Origin: Corynebacterium sp. KPL1814
Lineage (GTDB): Bacteria; Actinomycetota; Actinomycetes; Mycobacteriales; Mycobacteriaceae
NCBI RefSeq assembly: GCF_000478175.1
Contig: NZ_KI515774.1
Span: 764,890-828,889, forward strand
Reading direction: 5' to 3'
Length of the DNA: 64,000 nucleotides
Shown here: in pieces, positions 33,503 to 42,134 of the stretch
How the letters are laid out: each line of letters begins with the position of its first letter
How positions within the stretch are numbered: position 1 is the stretch's first letter
Notes under the pieces: generated by a model
The model's input: the letters and a program-made list of their open reading frames with translations, nothing else
Databases searched by the model: none
What the model was told of the DNA's origin: nothing
Position numbers and translations under genes: made by a program

Positions 33503-34072
33503 CTACACCGCAAAAAGGATGGCAAGGCCTAATAGGATAAGCACCGTGGGAAATAACACGCTCTCCCACTTCTCTAGCGCTTCTGCTACGGCTGGCCGTG
33601 TGGCCACGAACTTCGCTACCGCTACAAGGCCGGCGACCAAAACGAGGAATACGATGCAGTACACCGCGATGTCTGAGGGCGAAGACGTGGTAAATACCGG
33701 CAGGTACACACCGATATTATCGCCGCCGTTGGCAAACGTGACCCCGGCTACCGCAGCGACACTGAGCTTCTTTCCAGAAACGTCATCGTCGTCTTCCCCG
33801 CGAAAAGCCTCCCAGGCTGCCCAGAGGCCAATGGCCAGGGGAATAAGCCCGAAAAAGCGAATCCAGTTTTCCGGAAGGATGGCGCTAAGTCCCAGACCAA
33901 GTGCCACGGAGACCGCGAGGATCCCTAAAAATCCCAGATATTGCCCCAAAAGAATGGCTTTGGTCGTGCCCTTCCTGCCCGCGCCACGGGCAAAGAATAG
34001 CGAGAGAACAACGATATCGTCGATATTGGTGACGATAAATAAGACGATTGCGGATGCGAGAGTAGTAATCAC
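33503..34072 (-). CDS. cadD: CadD family cadmium/cation resistance permease
   Basis: 189-residue membrane protein with five or six helices. The N-terminal TNIDDIVVLSLFF segment and a second acidic motif in the middle (FANGGDNIGVYLPVF) are hallmarks of the CadD/LysE-related family, where the paired acidic residues are thought to bind the cation. Known members give cadmium resistance. No ArsR-type regulator lies next to it. Substrate by family only. Confidence 0.85.
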   Translation of the reverse strand: MITTLASAIVLFIVTNIDDIVVLSLFFARGAGRKGTTKAILLGQYLGFLGILAVSVALGLGLSAILPENWIRFFGLIPLAIGLWAAWEAFRGEDDDDVSGKKLSVAAVAGVTFANGGDNIGVYLPVFTTSSPSDIAVYCIVFLVLVAGLVAVAKFVATRPAVAEALEKWESVLFPTVLILLGLAILFAV

Positions 34073-34168
34073 ATAATCAGCTTAACGTATCCACCGATGA
34101 CAATTGTCATGGAAACTTCGTGACACGACCCCTGCTATTAAAAGCGCAAACGTAGTTAAGTGCAAGAC

Positions 34169-35095
34169 ATGAAAACTACACGTATCCCTAACTCAGGTTC
34201 CTCAACAGCGATTGAGGTACGCGACGTAGAAAAAGTCTTCGCAGCGAACTCCTCGCATTCAGTGCGAGCACTGAATGACGTATCAGTCTCCATCGCCACC
34301 GGAGAAATCGTAGCGTTGTTAGGTTCCAACGGCGCTGGAAAGTCCACACTCATTGACCTTATCTTGGGCCTTACCGAACCTTCTTCCGGCGCTATTACAG
34401 TCCAAGGCAAAAGCCCCCAGGAAGCGATCAACAACACACAGCTAGCAGCGGTGCTCCAATCCGGAGGTCTTCTCCCTGACCTCACCGTAAGCGATACCTT
34501 AAAGATGATTTCCGCTACCTTTGCCCAGCCCCTAGACATTGGCGAGGTCGCACATCACACCAACTTAGAACCGATATTGTCTCGACGAGTGGGCAAGTGC
34601 TCCGGCGGCGAGCAACAACGTCTTCGTTTCGCGCTTGCGCTCCTGGGTGACCCACAGATACTCATCCTTGACGAGCCGACTGCCGGTATGGATCCAGGCG
34701 CTCGCCGGGATTTTTGGGCGTCCATGCAGCACCAGGCTGAGCTCGGGCGCACCATCTTCTTCGCGACACACTATCTCGAAGAAGCGGACAATTTTGCTGA
34801 AAGGATAGTGCTTCTGCACAAAGGGGAAGTTGTGGCCGATGACAAGGTAATTGACATACGTAGCCGCGGCGAGGTCCGAAGAATTACGGCCCAATTTGAC
34901 GGCAGTATCCCTCCAATGAGTGCGCTACCAGGCGTTACCGAAATCACCCGCACTGGAGATCACATTCAAATGACTACCTCAGATTCGGATTCACTGGCCC
35001 GTCATCTTCTTAACCACACAGGCGCCTATGACCTCACCATTAGCGCTCATAGTCTGGAAAATACTTTCCTCGCTCTCACCGATGAGCACAACTAA
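34169..35095 (+). CDS. ABC transporter ATP-binding protein
   Basis: 308 residues from ATG 34169 (an in-frame GTG at 34160 adds 3). It has Walker A (GSNGAGKS), a slightly altered signature (CSGGEQQR) and Walker B (LILDEPTAGMD), then the H-loop in FFATHYLEEAD, followed by a C-terminal regulatory extension seen in ABC-2 drug or antibiotic exporters. It forms a unit with the next permease gene and the two-component genes. Codon use is visibly less GC-rich than in neighbouring housekeeping genes, so the cassette may be acquired. Confidence 0.87.
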   Translation: MKTTRIPNSGSSTAIEVRDVEKVFAANSSHSVRALNDVSVSIATGEIVALLGSNGAGKSTLIDLILGLTEPSSGAITVQGKSPQEAINNTQLAAVLQSGGLLPDLTVSDTLKMISATFAQPLDIGEVAHHTNLEPILSRRVGKCSGGEQQRLRFALALLGDPQILILDEPTAGMDPGARRDFWASMQHQAELGRTIFFATHYLEEADNFAERIVLLHKGEVVADDKVIDIRSRGEVRRITAQFDGSIPPMSALPGVTEITRTGDHIQMTTSDSDSLARHLLNHTGAYDLTISAHSLENTFLALTDEHN

Positions 35096-35140
35096 TCCAA
35101 TTCTCCTCCCGCCAGCCCCCCCAAACGAAAGATTCCAACC

Positions 35141-35935
35141 ATGTCTAATAGTTCCACCGCGCCTGCGTTGAGTAACACAATGCGTTTTGCTGGGTACAAT
35201 TTCCTCCGGCTGCGCCGCAACCTCGCCCCGCTATTTTTCACCACCATTTTGCCGGTATTTTTCTATTTACTTTTCGGCACACTAATGGACTTTGGCAGCC
35301 TTCCTATTCACAACGGTAACTTTGCAGCTCTCCAAATGATCAGCATGGCCCTGTACGGTGGCGTCGCCGGTGCGGTGGGAGCCGCTGCTTCTTCAGTCAC
35401 TGATGCTCGGTCCGGTTGGAGACGCCAACTAGCGGTTACTCCGCTGCGCCCTCACCAGATCCTCTGGGCGAATATCACATCCATAGCATTGCAAGCTCTG
35501 CTCCCCATTGCAGCAGTGTTTCTCACTGGTGCATTAACTAAGGCTGACATGGAGCCCCACCAATGGGTTCTGTCCTTTCTTGCGTGCGCTGTTGTCTCTA
35601 TTCCCTTTGGCTTATATGGAATGATATGGGCACTTGCTTTACCGACGGATAACTCCGTGGCTATTGCTTCTTCCTCTATTGTCCTCCTGCTGTTCGCCGC
35701 CAATGTCTTTATCCCTCTATCTTCCTCACTTATGGCGTTTGGCCGCTTTACACCCCTTTTTGGCCCTGTCGTGTTGGCTCAATGGCCATTGGCAGAAGGG
35801 ATGCAACTGCTCAATGATGCCGATGGCACGGTTAATCATTCCTTGTGGAGCGCGGGACTAAACTTCGCCGTATGGACCGCAATTTTCGTCGGAGCCTGCA
35901 CAGCGCTGCTCCACCGCGACAAATCACGAATGTAA
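35141..35935 (+). CDS. ABC-2 type transporter permease
   Basis: 264 residues with six predicted membrane helices and an N-terminal amphipathic segment; it fits the ABC2_membrane family (RNLAPLFFTTILPVFFYLLFG at the first helix, then a cytoplasmic loop with DARSGWRRQLAVTPL). It would export a compound with the ATPase encoded 45 nt upstream. The stop shares one base with the next ATG (TAATG), so the kinase is translated together with it. Substrate unknown; antimicrobial or lipid export is typical. Confidence 0.85.
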   Translation: MSNSSTAPALSNTMRFAGYNFLRLRRNLAPLFFTTILPVFFYLLFGTLMDFGSLPIHNGNFAALQMISMALYGGVAGAVGAAASSVTDARSGWRRQLAVTPLRPHQILWANITSIALQALLPIAAVFLTGALTKADMEPHQWVLSFLACAVVSIPFGLYGMIWALALPTDNSVAIASSSIVLLLFAANVFIPLSSSLMAFGRFTPLFGPVVLAQWPLAEGMQLLNDADGTVNHSLWSAGLNFAVWTAIFVGACTALLHRDKSRM

Positions 35936-37071
35936 TGGATTCATTCCACTCGCCTTTCAAAGGATTCGCTACAAATAATGCGGTGTTTGCCAGCGTTTGG
36001 CTTATATTTCTGCTCTTCAGCTTAATTCTCAATTTCGTTCAGCCTGGTGTGGACGCTACGCAGCGCCTAGGATCCACTGCCTGTGTTATCGCTTTCAGCG
36101 CCCTATATTTCTTCAGCTTTGGTTCGGTGACTTACTACCCGCGGGGCTGGAACTTACGTTATCGCTTGGCTGCTCGGTGGTCTGCCTTAGCGCTCATAGC
36201 GCTTATCGCCATACCCTTCTTTGGAGTTTATGCCACCACATTTGTGCCCTATCTAGCTGCATTCCTCGGGTTTCAATTACCACTGCGCCGGGCATTGTTA
36301 TGGGTACTTCTTACCGGACTCGTAGTCACAGGTGCCTTATGGAGCGTCGATTCGCAGGACCTCTTAGGGACATTCATTGTGATATTCGGCTGGCCAATCT
36401 TGCTGGTGTTGCTAGGCACAATGTCTCAAAGAGAAGACTCGCGCACGGATTTAGAGCATCAACTCGATCTCGCTCGCCAACGCGAAGACATTGCCACCGA
36501 CGTTCACGATTTGCTCGGTCACTCGCTTACCGTCATCAATTTAAAATCTGAGTTGGCACAGCGGTTAGTAGACGTAGATCCAACTCGAGCTCGAAACGAG
36601 CTTCAAGAAATTAGTGACCTCTCCCGTAAGGGTTTGGCAGAAGTCCGCTCCACAGTTACCCGGATGCGCATGCCGACCTTCGAAGGAGAAGTTCAGGCAG
36701 CACGGCGAGCGTTCGATACCACAGGGATTCAGGCGCATCTTCCTGCCAACGTCCGAGCCGTAGGACTTTATGACGCCGCCTTTTCCTGGGCCTTACGCGA
36801 GCTCACCACTAACGTTATTCGCCACTCGGGCGCAGAGCACTGCTGGGTAAGCGTAACCCAAAATAAGCTCCAAGTCGTAGACGATGGTTGCGGCTTCGAT
36901 CCGAAAAAGCAGTACCAAAAGGGCGGACTGCAGGGTCTGCACAAGCGAATAGAGGACAGCGGTGGGAAGCTAATTATTATGAGGAAGGACAACCGCACCA
37001 TAGCGCTGATTACTATGAATAGTGATACTGAGTTACTGCACTTAGACAATGAAGTGGAGTCCGATGGCTGA
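35935..37071 (+). CDS. Two-component sensor histidine kinase, NarL/DesK class
   Basis: 378 residues. Five or six N-terminal membrane helices (about 20-165), with little extracellular sequence, suggest sensing in the membrane, as with DesK or LiaS-like intramembrane kinases. A HisKA_3 dimer domain follows with the phospho-acceptor His in DVHDLLGHSLT, then a HATPase domain (ELTTNVIRHSG, VVDDGCGFD, GLQGLHKRIED). Start 35935 overlaps the permease stop. The 3' end overlaps the response regulator by 8 nt. Confidence 0.88.
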   Translation: MDSFHSPFKGFATNNAVFASVWLIFLLFSLILNFVQPGVDATQRLGSTACVIAFSALYFFSFGSVTYYPRGWNLRYRLAARWSALALIALIAIPFFGVYATTFVPYLAAFLGFQLPLRRALLWVLLTGLVVTGALWSVDSQDLLGTFIVIFGWPILLVLLGTMSQREDSRTDLEHQLDLARQREDIATDVHDLLGHSLTVINLKSELAQRLVDVDPTRARNELQEISDLSRKGLAEVRSTVTRMRMPTFEGEVQAARRAFDTTGIQAHLPANVRAVGLYDAAFSWALRELTTNVIRHSGAEHCWVSVTQNKLQVVDDGCGFDPKKQYQKGGLQGLHKRIEDSGGKLIIMRKDNRTIALITMNSDTELLHLDNEVESDG

Positions 37072-37681
37072 GACATCTCCACCCATCCGTATCCTTATCG
37101 CAGAGGATCAATCATTGGTTCGCGGTGCCCTTGTCGCTCTCCTAGCTACAGAACCAGATATCGAGGTAGTTGCTCAATGTGCAACGGGCAACGAGGTTGC
37201 GGAGCTCGTTGCCAAGCACAATGTGGAGGTAGCTCTACTCGATATTGAAATGCCTGGAAAGAGCGGTCTAGACGTAGCTGAAGAGCTCTCCGACAGTCCA
37301 TGCAAATGCCTCATCGTTACTACTTTTGGCCGCGGCGGCTATGTAAAGCGCGCTATAGATGCCAACATCGCTGGGTTCATAGTCAAAGACACTCCACCAG
37401 AACAACTGGCGGAGGCAATTCGCCGAGTAAAGGCTGGGCTCCGGGTTATCGATCCTGCGCTGGCACGAGAGAGTCTTTTTACCCCGGACAACCCGCTCAC
37501 ACCCCGAGAACGAGAAATCGCACAGCTTTTATTATCTGGGGTGGCTTCCTCTGAACTGGCGCGCAAAGTGCATCTTAGTCCCGGCAGCGTACGCAACGTC
37601 GTGTCCAGTATCATGACAAAAACCGATGCAAATAACCGCTACGAGGCTGCTAGGAACGCCCAAACTCAGGGCTGGATTTAA
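37064..37681 (+). CDS. LuxR/NarL family response regulator
   Basis: 205 residues. Receiver domain (about 8-125) with the acidic pair in IAEDQS and the phosphorylated Asp in LLDIEMPG; switch Thr (VTTF) and Lys (IVKDTP) are present. A LuxR-type helix-turn-helix follows (LTPREREIAQLLLSG ... LSPGSVRNVVSSI). It should receive phosphate from the upstream kinase and regulate the ABC genes. A terminator follows at 37745. Confidence 0.9.
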   Translation: MAETSPPIRILIAEDQSLVRGALVALLATEPDIEVVAQCATGNEVAELVAKHNVEVALLDIEMPGKSGLDVAEELSDSPCKCLIVTTFGRGGYVKRAIDANIAGFIVKDTPPEQLAEAIRRVKAGLRVIDPALARESLFTPDNPLTPREREIAQLLLSGVASSELARKVHLSPGSVRNVVSSIMTKTDANNRYEAARNAQTQGWI

Positions 37682-37744
37682 AAAGCGCATTTTTCACTAG
37701 CCCAATCGGACCGCGTTTTCCAGAAAATCGGCCATAGACATAAA

Positions 37745-37779
37745 CTTAAGCCCCGTTCCAGACAGGAGCGGGGCTTAAG
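37745..37779. terminator. Terminator between the response regulator and the Rv0909-like gene
   Basis: A 15-bp stem with one G-U pair (37745-37759 and 37765-37779), AGACA loop. Convergent genes lie on both sides, so it can serve both. Confidence 0.8.
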
Positions 37780-37808
37780 CGATATTTAATTAGGAATTAG
37801 GGCAAGAA

Positions 37809-38006
37809 CTACTTGTTCTCGTCATCACCGTCGTTATTGGTGCCGAGCTTGTCATCAATGACATCGCGGGCCTTGTCTACCTGGTCTGCCTTGTCTTCGC
37901 CCAGCTTGTCCTTGGCAAAGTCCTCGGCCTTGTCTAGACCTTCGTTGGTAACTTCCTGGCCCTTTTCGGAGTTCAGTGCTTCCTTTGCCTTGTCAAAGAT
38001 ACCCAT
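37809..38006 (-). CDS. Small acidic protein, Rv0909 antitoxin-like/CsbD-like
   Basis: 65 residues, highly charged with no hydrophobic core, and repeats of the type KAEDFAKDKLGE and KARDVIDDKLG. This matches the Rv0909/MT0933 family labelled antitoxin, and also CsbD-like stress proteins. No toxin gene is adjacent, so the antitoxin label is doubtful. AAAGGA precedes the ATG. Abundant proteins of this kind are often stress-induced. Confidence 0.7.
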   Translation of the reverse strand: MGIFDKAKEALNSEKGQEVTNEGLDKAEDFAKDKLGEDKADQVDKARDVIDDKLGTNNDGDDENK

Positions 38007-38167
38007 TGCTAATCCTTTCGTTGTTTACTTCATCTAACCATTGCCGTGCTTGGCAACACTGCCCACGATAATGACACTGCCGAGACTTCGCCACCAAAGA
38101 TAGCCAAAAGTTCTAAAGTGATAGCGTTAATGAGATCAATGACCAGCTCGCACGGAAAAGACAGAAA

Positions 38168-39418
38168 ATGACGCACACTAGCCCTGGTGCAGACTGCAAC
38201 GCCGCGGAATTCTTTGGGTTGGTATGGCCTGGCAAGCAAGCCGCGCGCGCTGCGGCGGAGACTCCCCTAGCCGCCGAGTTCGAGCTCGATGCTGCGTTAA
38301 GCAGCTCTACCACCTCGCCCAATAGCATCCACGTGGCCGATAACCTGCCGGTTCTACAGCACTGGGTTTCCACGGGCGAAACCTTCAATGTCATCTACAT
38401 CGACCCGCCGTATAACACCGGCCGGGACTTTGTCTATCGCGATAATTACCGCGCGCGGCGAGAGGTAAATTCCGGCAGCTATGCCCAGTGGCACGCCGAG
38501 TGGCTGTCCATGATGTTGCCACGGCTCATCCTGGCCCGGCGAATTCTGGCGGAGAACGGCTTTATATTCGTCTCCATTGGAGAGGACGAAGCTGCTAATA
38601 CCCGCAAGGTTTTAGACGAGGTTTTTGGCGAGGGCTGCTATGCCGGGCAATTCATTTGGAAAAAGGCCGGCACTGGGAAAAACGATTCCAAGTATGCGGT
38701 GGTAGAACACGAATACATCCTCTGCTATGCCAAGAACCCGGACAACCCCGGATTCAATGTAGATTCTGAAGGCTATAAGAGCACCAAATATAACCACGAG
38801 GATGAACGCGGCAAATACTCCTTGGTGCGCTTAGATTCTAAGACTCTGGGGTATCTGCCATCGCTTGATTTTCCCATTTCCTCTCCCGATGGCACGCAGC
38901 ACTGGCCGGACCAACCGGCTGGCCAGAGCCAAGTAGCGCGCTGGCGCTGGGGCAAGGATATGGTGGAAAAGCGCTACGATGAGCTGGTCTTTCGGCGCGG
39001 ATTCGTCTACACCAAGAACTATCAAAAAGCAGGGGCTCGGCCGCGATCCATCCTCGATGGGCAGAGGTTTGGCGTAACGCGCACCGGACGCCGCGACGCA
39101 GAGGACGTCATGGGTGTAGAAGGAATCTTTGAGTTCCCCAAGCCGGTACGCCTTATCAAGCACCTCATCGCCATTGGCGGTGGGGACGATGCCCGGGTAC
39201 TCGACTTTTTCGCAGGCTCAGGCACCACGGCGCAGGCGGTCATCGACCTCAACCGGGAAGACAATGGCGAGCGCAGCTTTCACCTAGTACAAATTCCAGA
39301 GACCACCGCCCCGGACAGTTCGGCGCACCGGGCAGGATTTTTAAGCGTCGCGGATATTTGCGTAGAGCGCGTGCGATCCGTGCCTGGGGCCTCTTTCCGG
39401 GCCTACCGCGCAACCTAG
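38168..39418 (+). CDS. Site-specific DNA methyltransferase, type III Mod-like
   Basis: 416 residues of the N6-adenine/N4-cytosine methylase family, beta class: catalytic DPPY (79-82, in IDPPYNTGRDF) precedes the SAM-binding FxGxG (DFFAGSGTTA, about 345-354). It is shorter than typical type III Mod subunits, and no res gene or other restriction subunit flanks it; upstream is an Rv0909-like gene and downstream a convergent esterase. It may be an orphan epigenetic methylase or a truncated remnant. Recognition sequence cannot be told. Confidence 0.85.
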   Translation: MTHTSPGADCNAAEFFGLVWPGKQAARAAAETPLAAEFELDAALSSSTTSPNSIHVADNLPVLQHWVSTGETFNVIYIDPPYNTGRDFVYRDNYRARREVNSGSYAQWHAEWLSMMLPRLILARRILAENGFIFVSIGEDEAANTRKVLDEVFGEGCYAGQFIWKKAGTGKNDSKYAVVEHEYILCYAKNPDNPGFNVDSEGYKSTKYNHEDERGKYSLVRLDSKTLGYLPSLDFPISSPDGTQHWPDQPAGQSQVARWRWGKDMVEKRYDELVFRRGFVYTKNYQKAGARPRSILDGQRFGVTRTGRRDAEDVMGVEGIFEFPKPVRLIKHLIAIGGGDDARVLDFFAGSGTTAQAVIDLNREDNGERSFHLVQIPETTAPDSSAHRAGFLSVADICVERVRSVPGASFRAYRAT

Positions 39419-40395
39419 GTTTCGCGGGTACCGTCAGGCCTGCCCGGGATGCCGAAGAAGTCCAAGACGCGGTCAGTGGCGAAGAATTGTCCTACTTCAT
39501 TATTTTTGTCTCCAAGACCACCCGGCCACACGTGGGACCCGCCGCCGATGCGGATATGCTCCAGCGGTGCGGAGCAGCCCCGCCAATGCATGTCGAGGGC
39601 ATTATTGACCAAGCGGTTGGTTTCTACCTTCTCCGAGCATTTATTGCGCTTGCGGTCCTGCTCTAGGACAGATTCAACGGAGAAATACTTGGTCTTGTGC
39701 CGAGTTCCGCCGTGATAGCCCACGACGGGATCATCGGTGCCGTGCATATCGAGGCGCCCTACCGGTTCATGGGCGCAATCTTTCAGAATATCTTCGTAAT
39801 ATGCAGCGGAGATAGTGGCAACCGAATGGAAGATGCCGGGCATTTGACAGGCCAAATAGGCTACGAAGCCACCGCCATTGGACATGCCGGTGGCAAAAAG
39901 CTGCGAATCATCAACGTTATAGGTCGCACGCAGGGAATCGAGGATGTCAAGAACGAATTTTTTGTCTTCGCTCCCGCTGGTTTTCGCGTATGGCGCGGGG
40001 CTCCACGCTTTCTCTTTTCCCGCGGGAAATACAGTAATGGCTTGTGCCGCATCAAGGCGGGAATAGTCGCGCAAGTTTTCCGCTGACTGCCCCCACCCGT
40101 GAAAAGCCATTACAACAGGCCACTCTTTTTGTGCCGTATAACTTTTAGGCACGCTGAGAATAAATGAGCGCCCGGACGGCAGGTTAATCGTCGAATACGA
40201 TCCCGGTTCTGGACCACTGAGCGGCGCAGAGGTAGGAATCCCGAGCTGCGAGGCAGCCGACCCGTGCGATTGCGTGCTTTCGCTGCGTACCGCCGAGTCC
40301 GATTCTTCCTCATTATTTGCGCATGACACGCCCAGCGCCGCCACGCAGCACAAGACTGCGGTGCTCAACGTCGCGCGCACCGGCCTCCGTCTCAT
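39415..40395 (-). CDS. Secreted lipoprotein esterase, LpqC/PHB depolymerase-like
   Basis: 326 residues. A signal peptide with basic start and hydrophobic core ends at a lipobox-like LGVSC (Cys25), then a Ser-rich linker. The hydrolase domain shows FHGWGQ (oxyanion hole), the nucleophile in GMSNGGG, Asp in HGTDDPV and His in GGSHVWPG. Polyhydroxybutyrate depolymerase-like or feruloyl esterase-like enzymes share this architecture. ATG 40395 has AGAAGGGA upstream. Its 3' end overlaps the methyltransferase gene by 4 nt, and its start overlaps the stop of the ABC gene upstream. Confidence 0.85.
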   Translation of the reverse strand: MRRRPVRATLSTAVLCCVAALGVSCANNEEESDSAVRSESTQSHGSAASQLGIPTSAPLSGPEPGSYSTINLPSGRSFILSVPKSYTAQKEWPVVMAFHGWGQSAENLRDYSRLDAAQAITVFPAGKEKAWSPAPYAKTSGSEDKKFVLDILDSLRATYNVDDSQLFATGMSNGGGFVAYLACQMPGIFHSVATISAAYYEDILKDCAHEPVGRLDMHGTDDPVVGYHGGTRHKTKYFSVESVLEQDRKRNKCSEKVETNRLVNNALDMHWRGCSAPLEHIRIGGGSHVWPGGLGDKNNEVGQFFATDRVLDFFGIPGRPDGTRET

Positions 40396-42134
40396 GATTT
40401 TCGTCCCTTCTGCCAAGCGGCCCATAACTGTTTATAGCGGCCCCCATAATTTAGCAGCTCTGCATGACTACCCTGTTCTACCACCCGGCCATTATCCATG
40501 ACCACGATGGCATCGGCACGCGAGGCCTGGTCCAGGCGGTGCGCTACCACCAAGGCGGTTCGGCCCTCCATTACTGACTCTGCGGCGTCTTCTAAGGATT
40601 CAGCACCCACCGAGCCTGCTTCCGCCGTGGCTTCGTCCAATATGATGATACGCGGATCCAACAGTACGATTCGGGCAAGCGCCAATTGCTGCGCCGCCAC
40701 CGGGGCCAACGGCATTCCTTGCGCGCCCACGATGGTATCGAGGCCTGCCTCCAGATCGAAATACCAGTCGGCCCGGACTTGGCGCAGCGCCTGCACCATT
40801 TCCGCATCGGTAGCCTGCGGCGCCGCGAGCGCAAGATCCTCGCGCAGACTCCCGGAAAAGACGTGCACCTCCTGGGAGACGAGGGCGAGGCGTTGGATAC
40901 GCTCGGCATCGGAAAGCAGGGCAACCTCGACGCCATCGACAAGCACGGTGCCTTTATCCGGAACGCGCAAGCCCGCAAGCAACGCTGCCACGGTGGATTT
41001 TCCTGCCCCAGACGCCCCGACGAGGGCAACCGTTTCGCCCGGCTTAATCTTTAGGTTGACTCCCTCGATGGCCCAAGAGTTATCGCCATAACGGAAGGAA
41101 ATATCCCGCATATCCACGCTGCCATCGCCCCTCGGTGCACCGCTATCCGGTACCGGTGCGGGCGGATCGATAACCACGCCAACGATGCGCGCCAGCGAAG
41201 CATACCCAGATTGCACTGTATCTAGCACGCGCATCAGCCCCATTAGCGGCCCGCGCAAGCGAATGAGTAATAACATCGCCGCGGTGACCGCGCCAACAGT
41301 AAGCGCATTGGCCTGCACCACCCAGAAGCTTACTGCCAAACCGCTGCCCAATAAGACCAGCTCAATGCCGGTGAGGTGGGCCTGGAGTACCATCATCGTC
41401 CGGCGCGCGTTATATCCTTCTTCCACCACACGCGTTGAAGCCGCGCCGATGCGATCGTGCATCGTCTTTTCCATGCGGAATGCGCGCACCGTATCCCTGC
41501 CGTGGATCGCCTCCAAAAGCCGGCGGGCGCGGTCCGCCATGGCGGCGCGCTCAGCGGCATACCGGTCAGGGGCGCGCCGCAGGTAATACCGGCCGGCTAA
41601 GAAATACAGCGGGGTCACGGCAACAATAACCACGAGGTATTGCCAATCCACCGTAAGTAGTGCCACTGCCGTTGAGGCAATGACAAAAATGGATTTCGCC
41701 AGCACGGGGACCGTTTCTGTAACCGCGGCGGATAGCTCCGCCACATCATCCGTTGAACGCGATACCAAGTCCCCAGTTCCGGCATCCTCGACGCGGTGCG
41801 TGGGAAGGCCGAGTGCCGTAGAGACCATATCCTCGCGCAGGGACGCAATAACGCGCTCGGTCAGCTGAGAGAGTACATAGAATCCCGCTGCCGAGAGTGC
41901 AGCAGATACTGCGGCGACCCCGATAAGCAGGGCTCCGAGGAGGGCGATGCTGGTGCCCGTCGTCACGGCATCGACAATCTTGCCGAGCAGGATCGCAATG
42001 CTGACATTGGCCGCTGCCCCGGCTATCAGGAACACCACGGCAATAACGGCGCGCCGGCGCGCGTGCGGAATGGCCGAAAGCTGCTGTGCCACAACCTTTC
42101 TTACCTGTGGCCAGGTGGCGGTGGGAAAACGCAT
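40392..42134 (-). CDS. ABC half-exporter subunit with Walker A but no LSGGQ
   Basis: 580 residues: six membrane helices (about 25-310) followed by an ATPase domain. Walker A (LVGASGAGKST) and Walker B (IIILDEATAE) are intact, but where the LSGGQ signature should lie the sequence reads PLAPVAAQQLALAR. It therefore supplies nucleotide-binding loops but not the signature. The start overlaps the stop of the next subunit upstream (TAATG). Together they should form a heterodimer with one complete ATP site. Transport substrate unknown. Confidence 0.85.
   Translation of the reverse strand: MRFPTATWPQVRKVVAQQLSAIPHARRRAVIAVVFLIAGAAANVSIAILLGKIVDAVTTGTSIALLGALLIGVAAVSAALSAAGFYVLSQLTERVIASLREDMVSTALGLPTHRVEDAGTGDLVSRSTDDVAELSAAVTETVPVLAKSIFVIASTAVALLTVDWQYLVVIVAVTPLYFLAGRYYLRRAPDRYAAERAAMADRARRLLEAIHGRDTVRAFRMEKTMHDRIGAASTRVVEEGYNARRTMMVLQAHLTGIELVLLGSGLAVSFWVVQANALTVGAVTAAMLLLIRLRGPLMGLMRVLDTVQSGYASLARIVGVVIDPPAPVPDSGAPRGDGSVDMRDISFRYGDNSWAIEGVNLKIKPGETVALVGASGAGKSTVAALLAGLRVPDKGTVLVDGVEVALLSDAERIQRLALVSQEVHVFSGSLREDLALAAPQATDAEMVQALRQVRADWYFDLEAGLDTIVGAQGMPLAPVAAQQLALARIVLLDPRIIILDEATAEAGSVGAESLEDAAESVMEGRTALVVAHRLDQASRADAIVVMDNGRVVEQGSHAELLNYGGRYKQLWAAWQKGRKS

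Noticed and set aside
34160..34168. GTG 34160 as start of the ABC ATPase
   Set aside because: It adds three residues without a better ribosome binding site; ATG 34169 is preferred, though not proven.
37809..38006. A toxin-antitoxin pair
   Set aside because: The Rv0909-like protein has no adjacent toxin gene; the family label alone does not support a pair.
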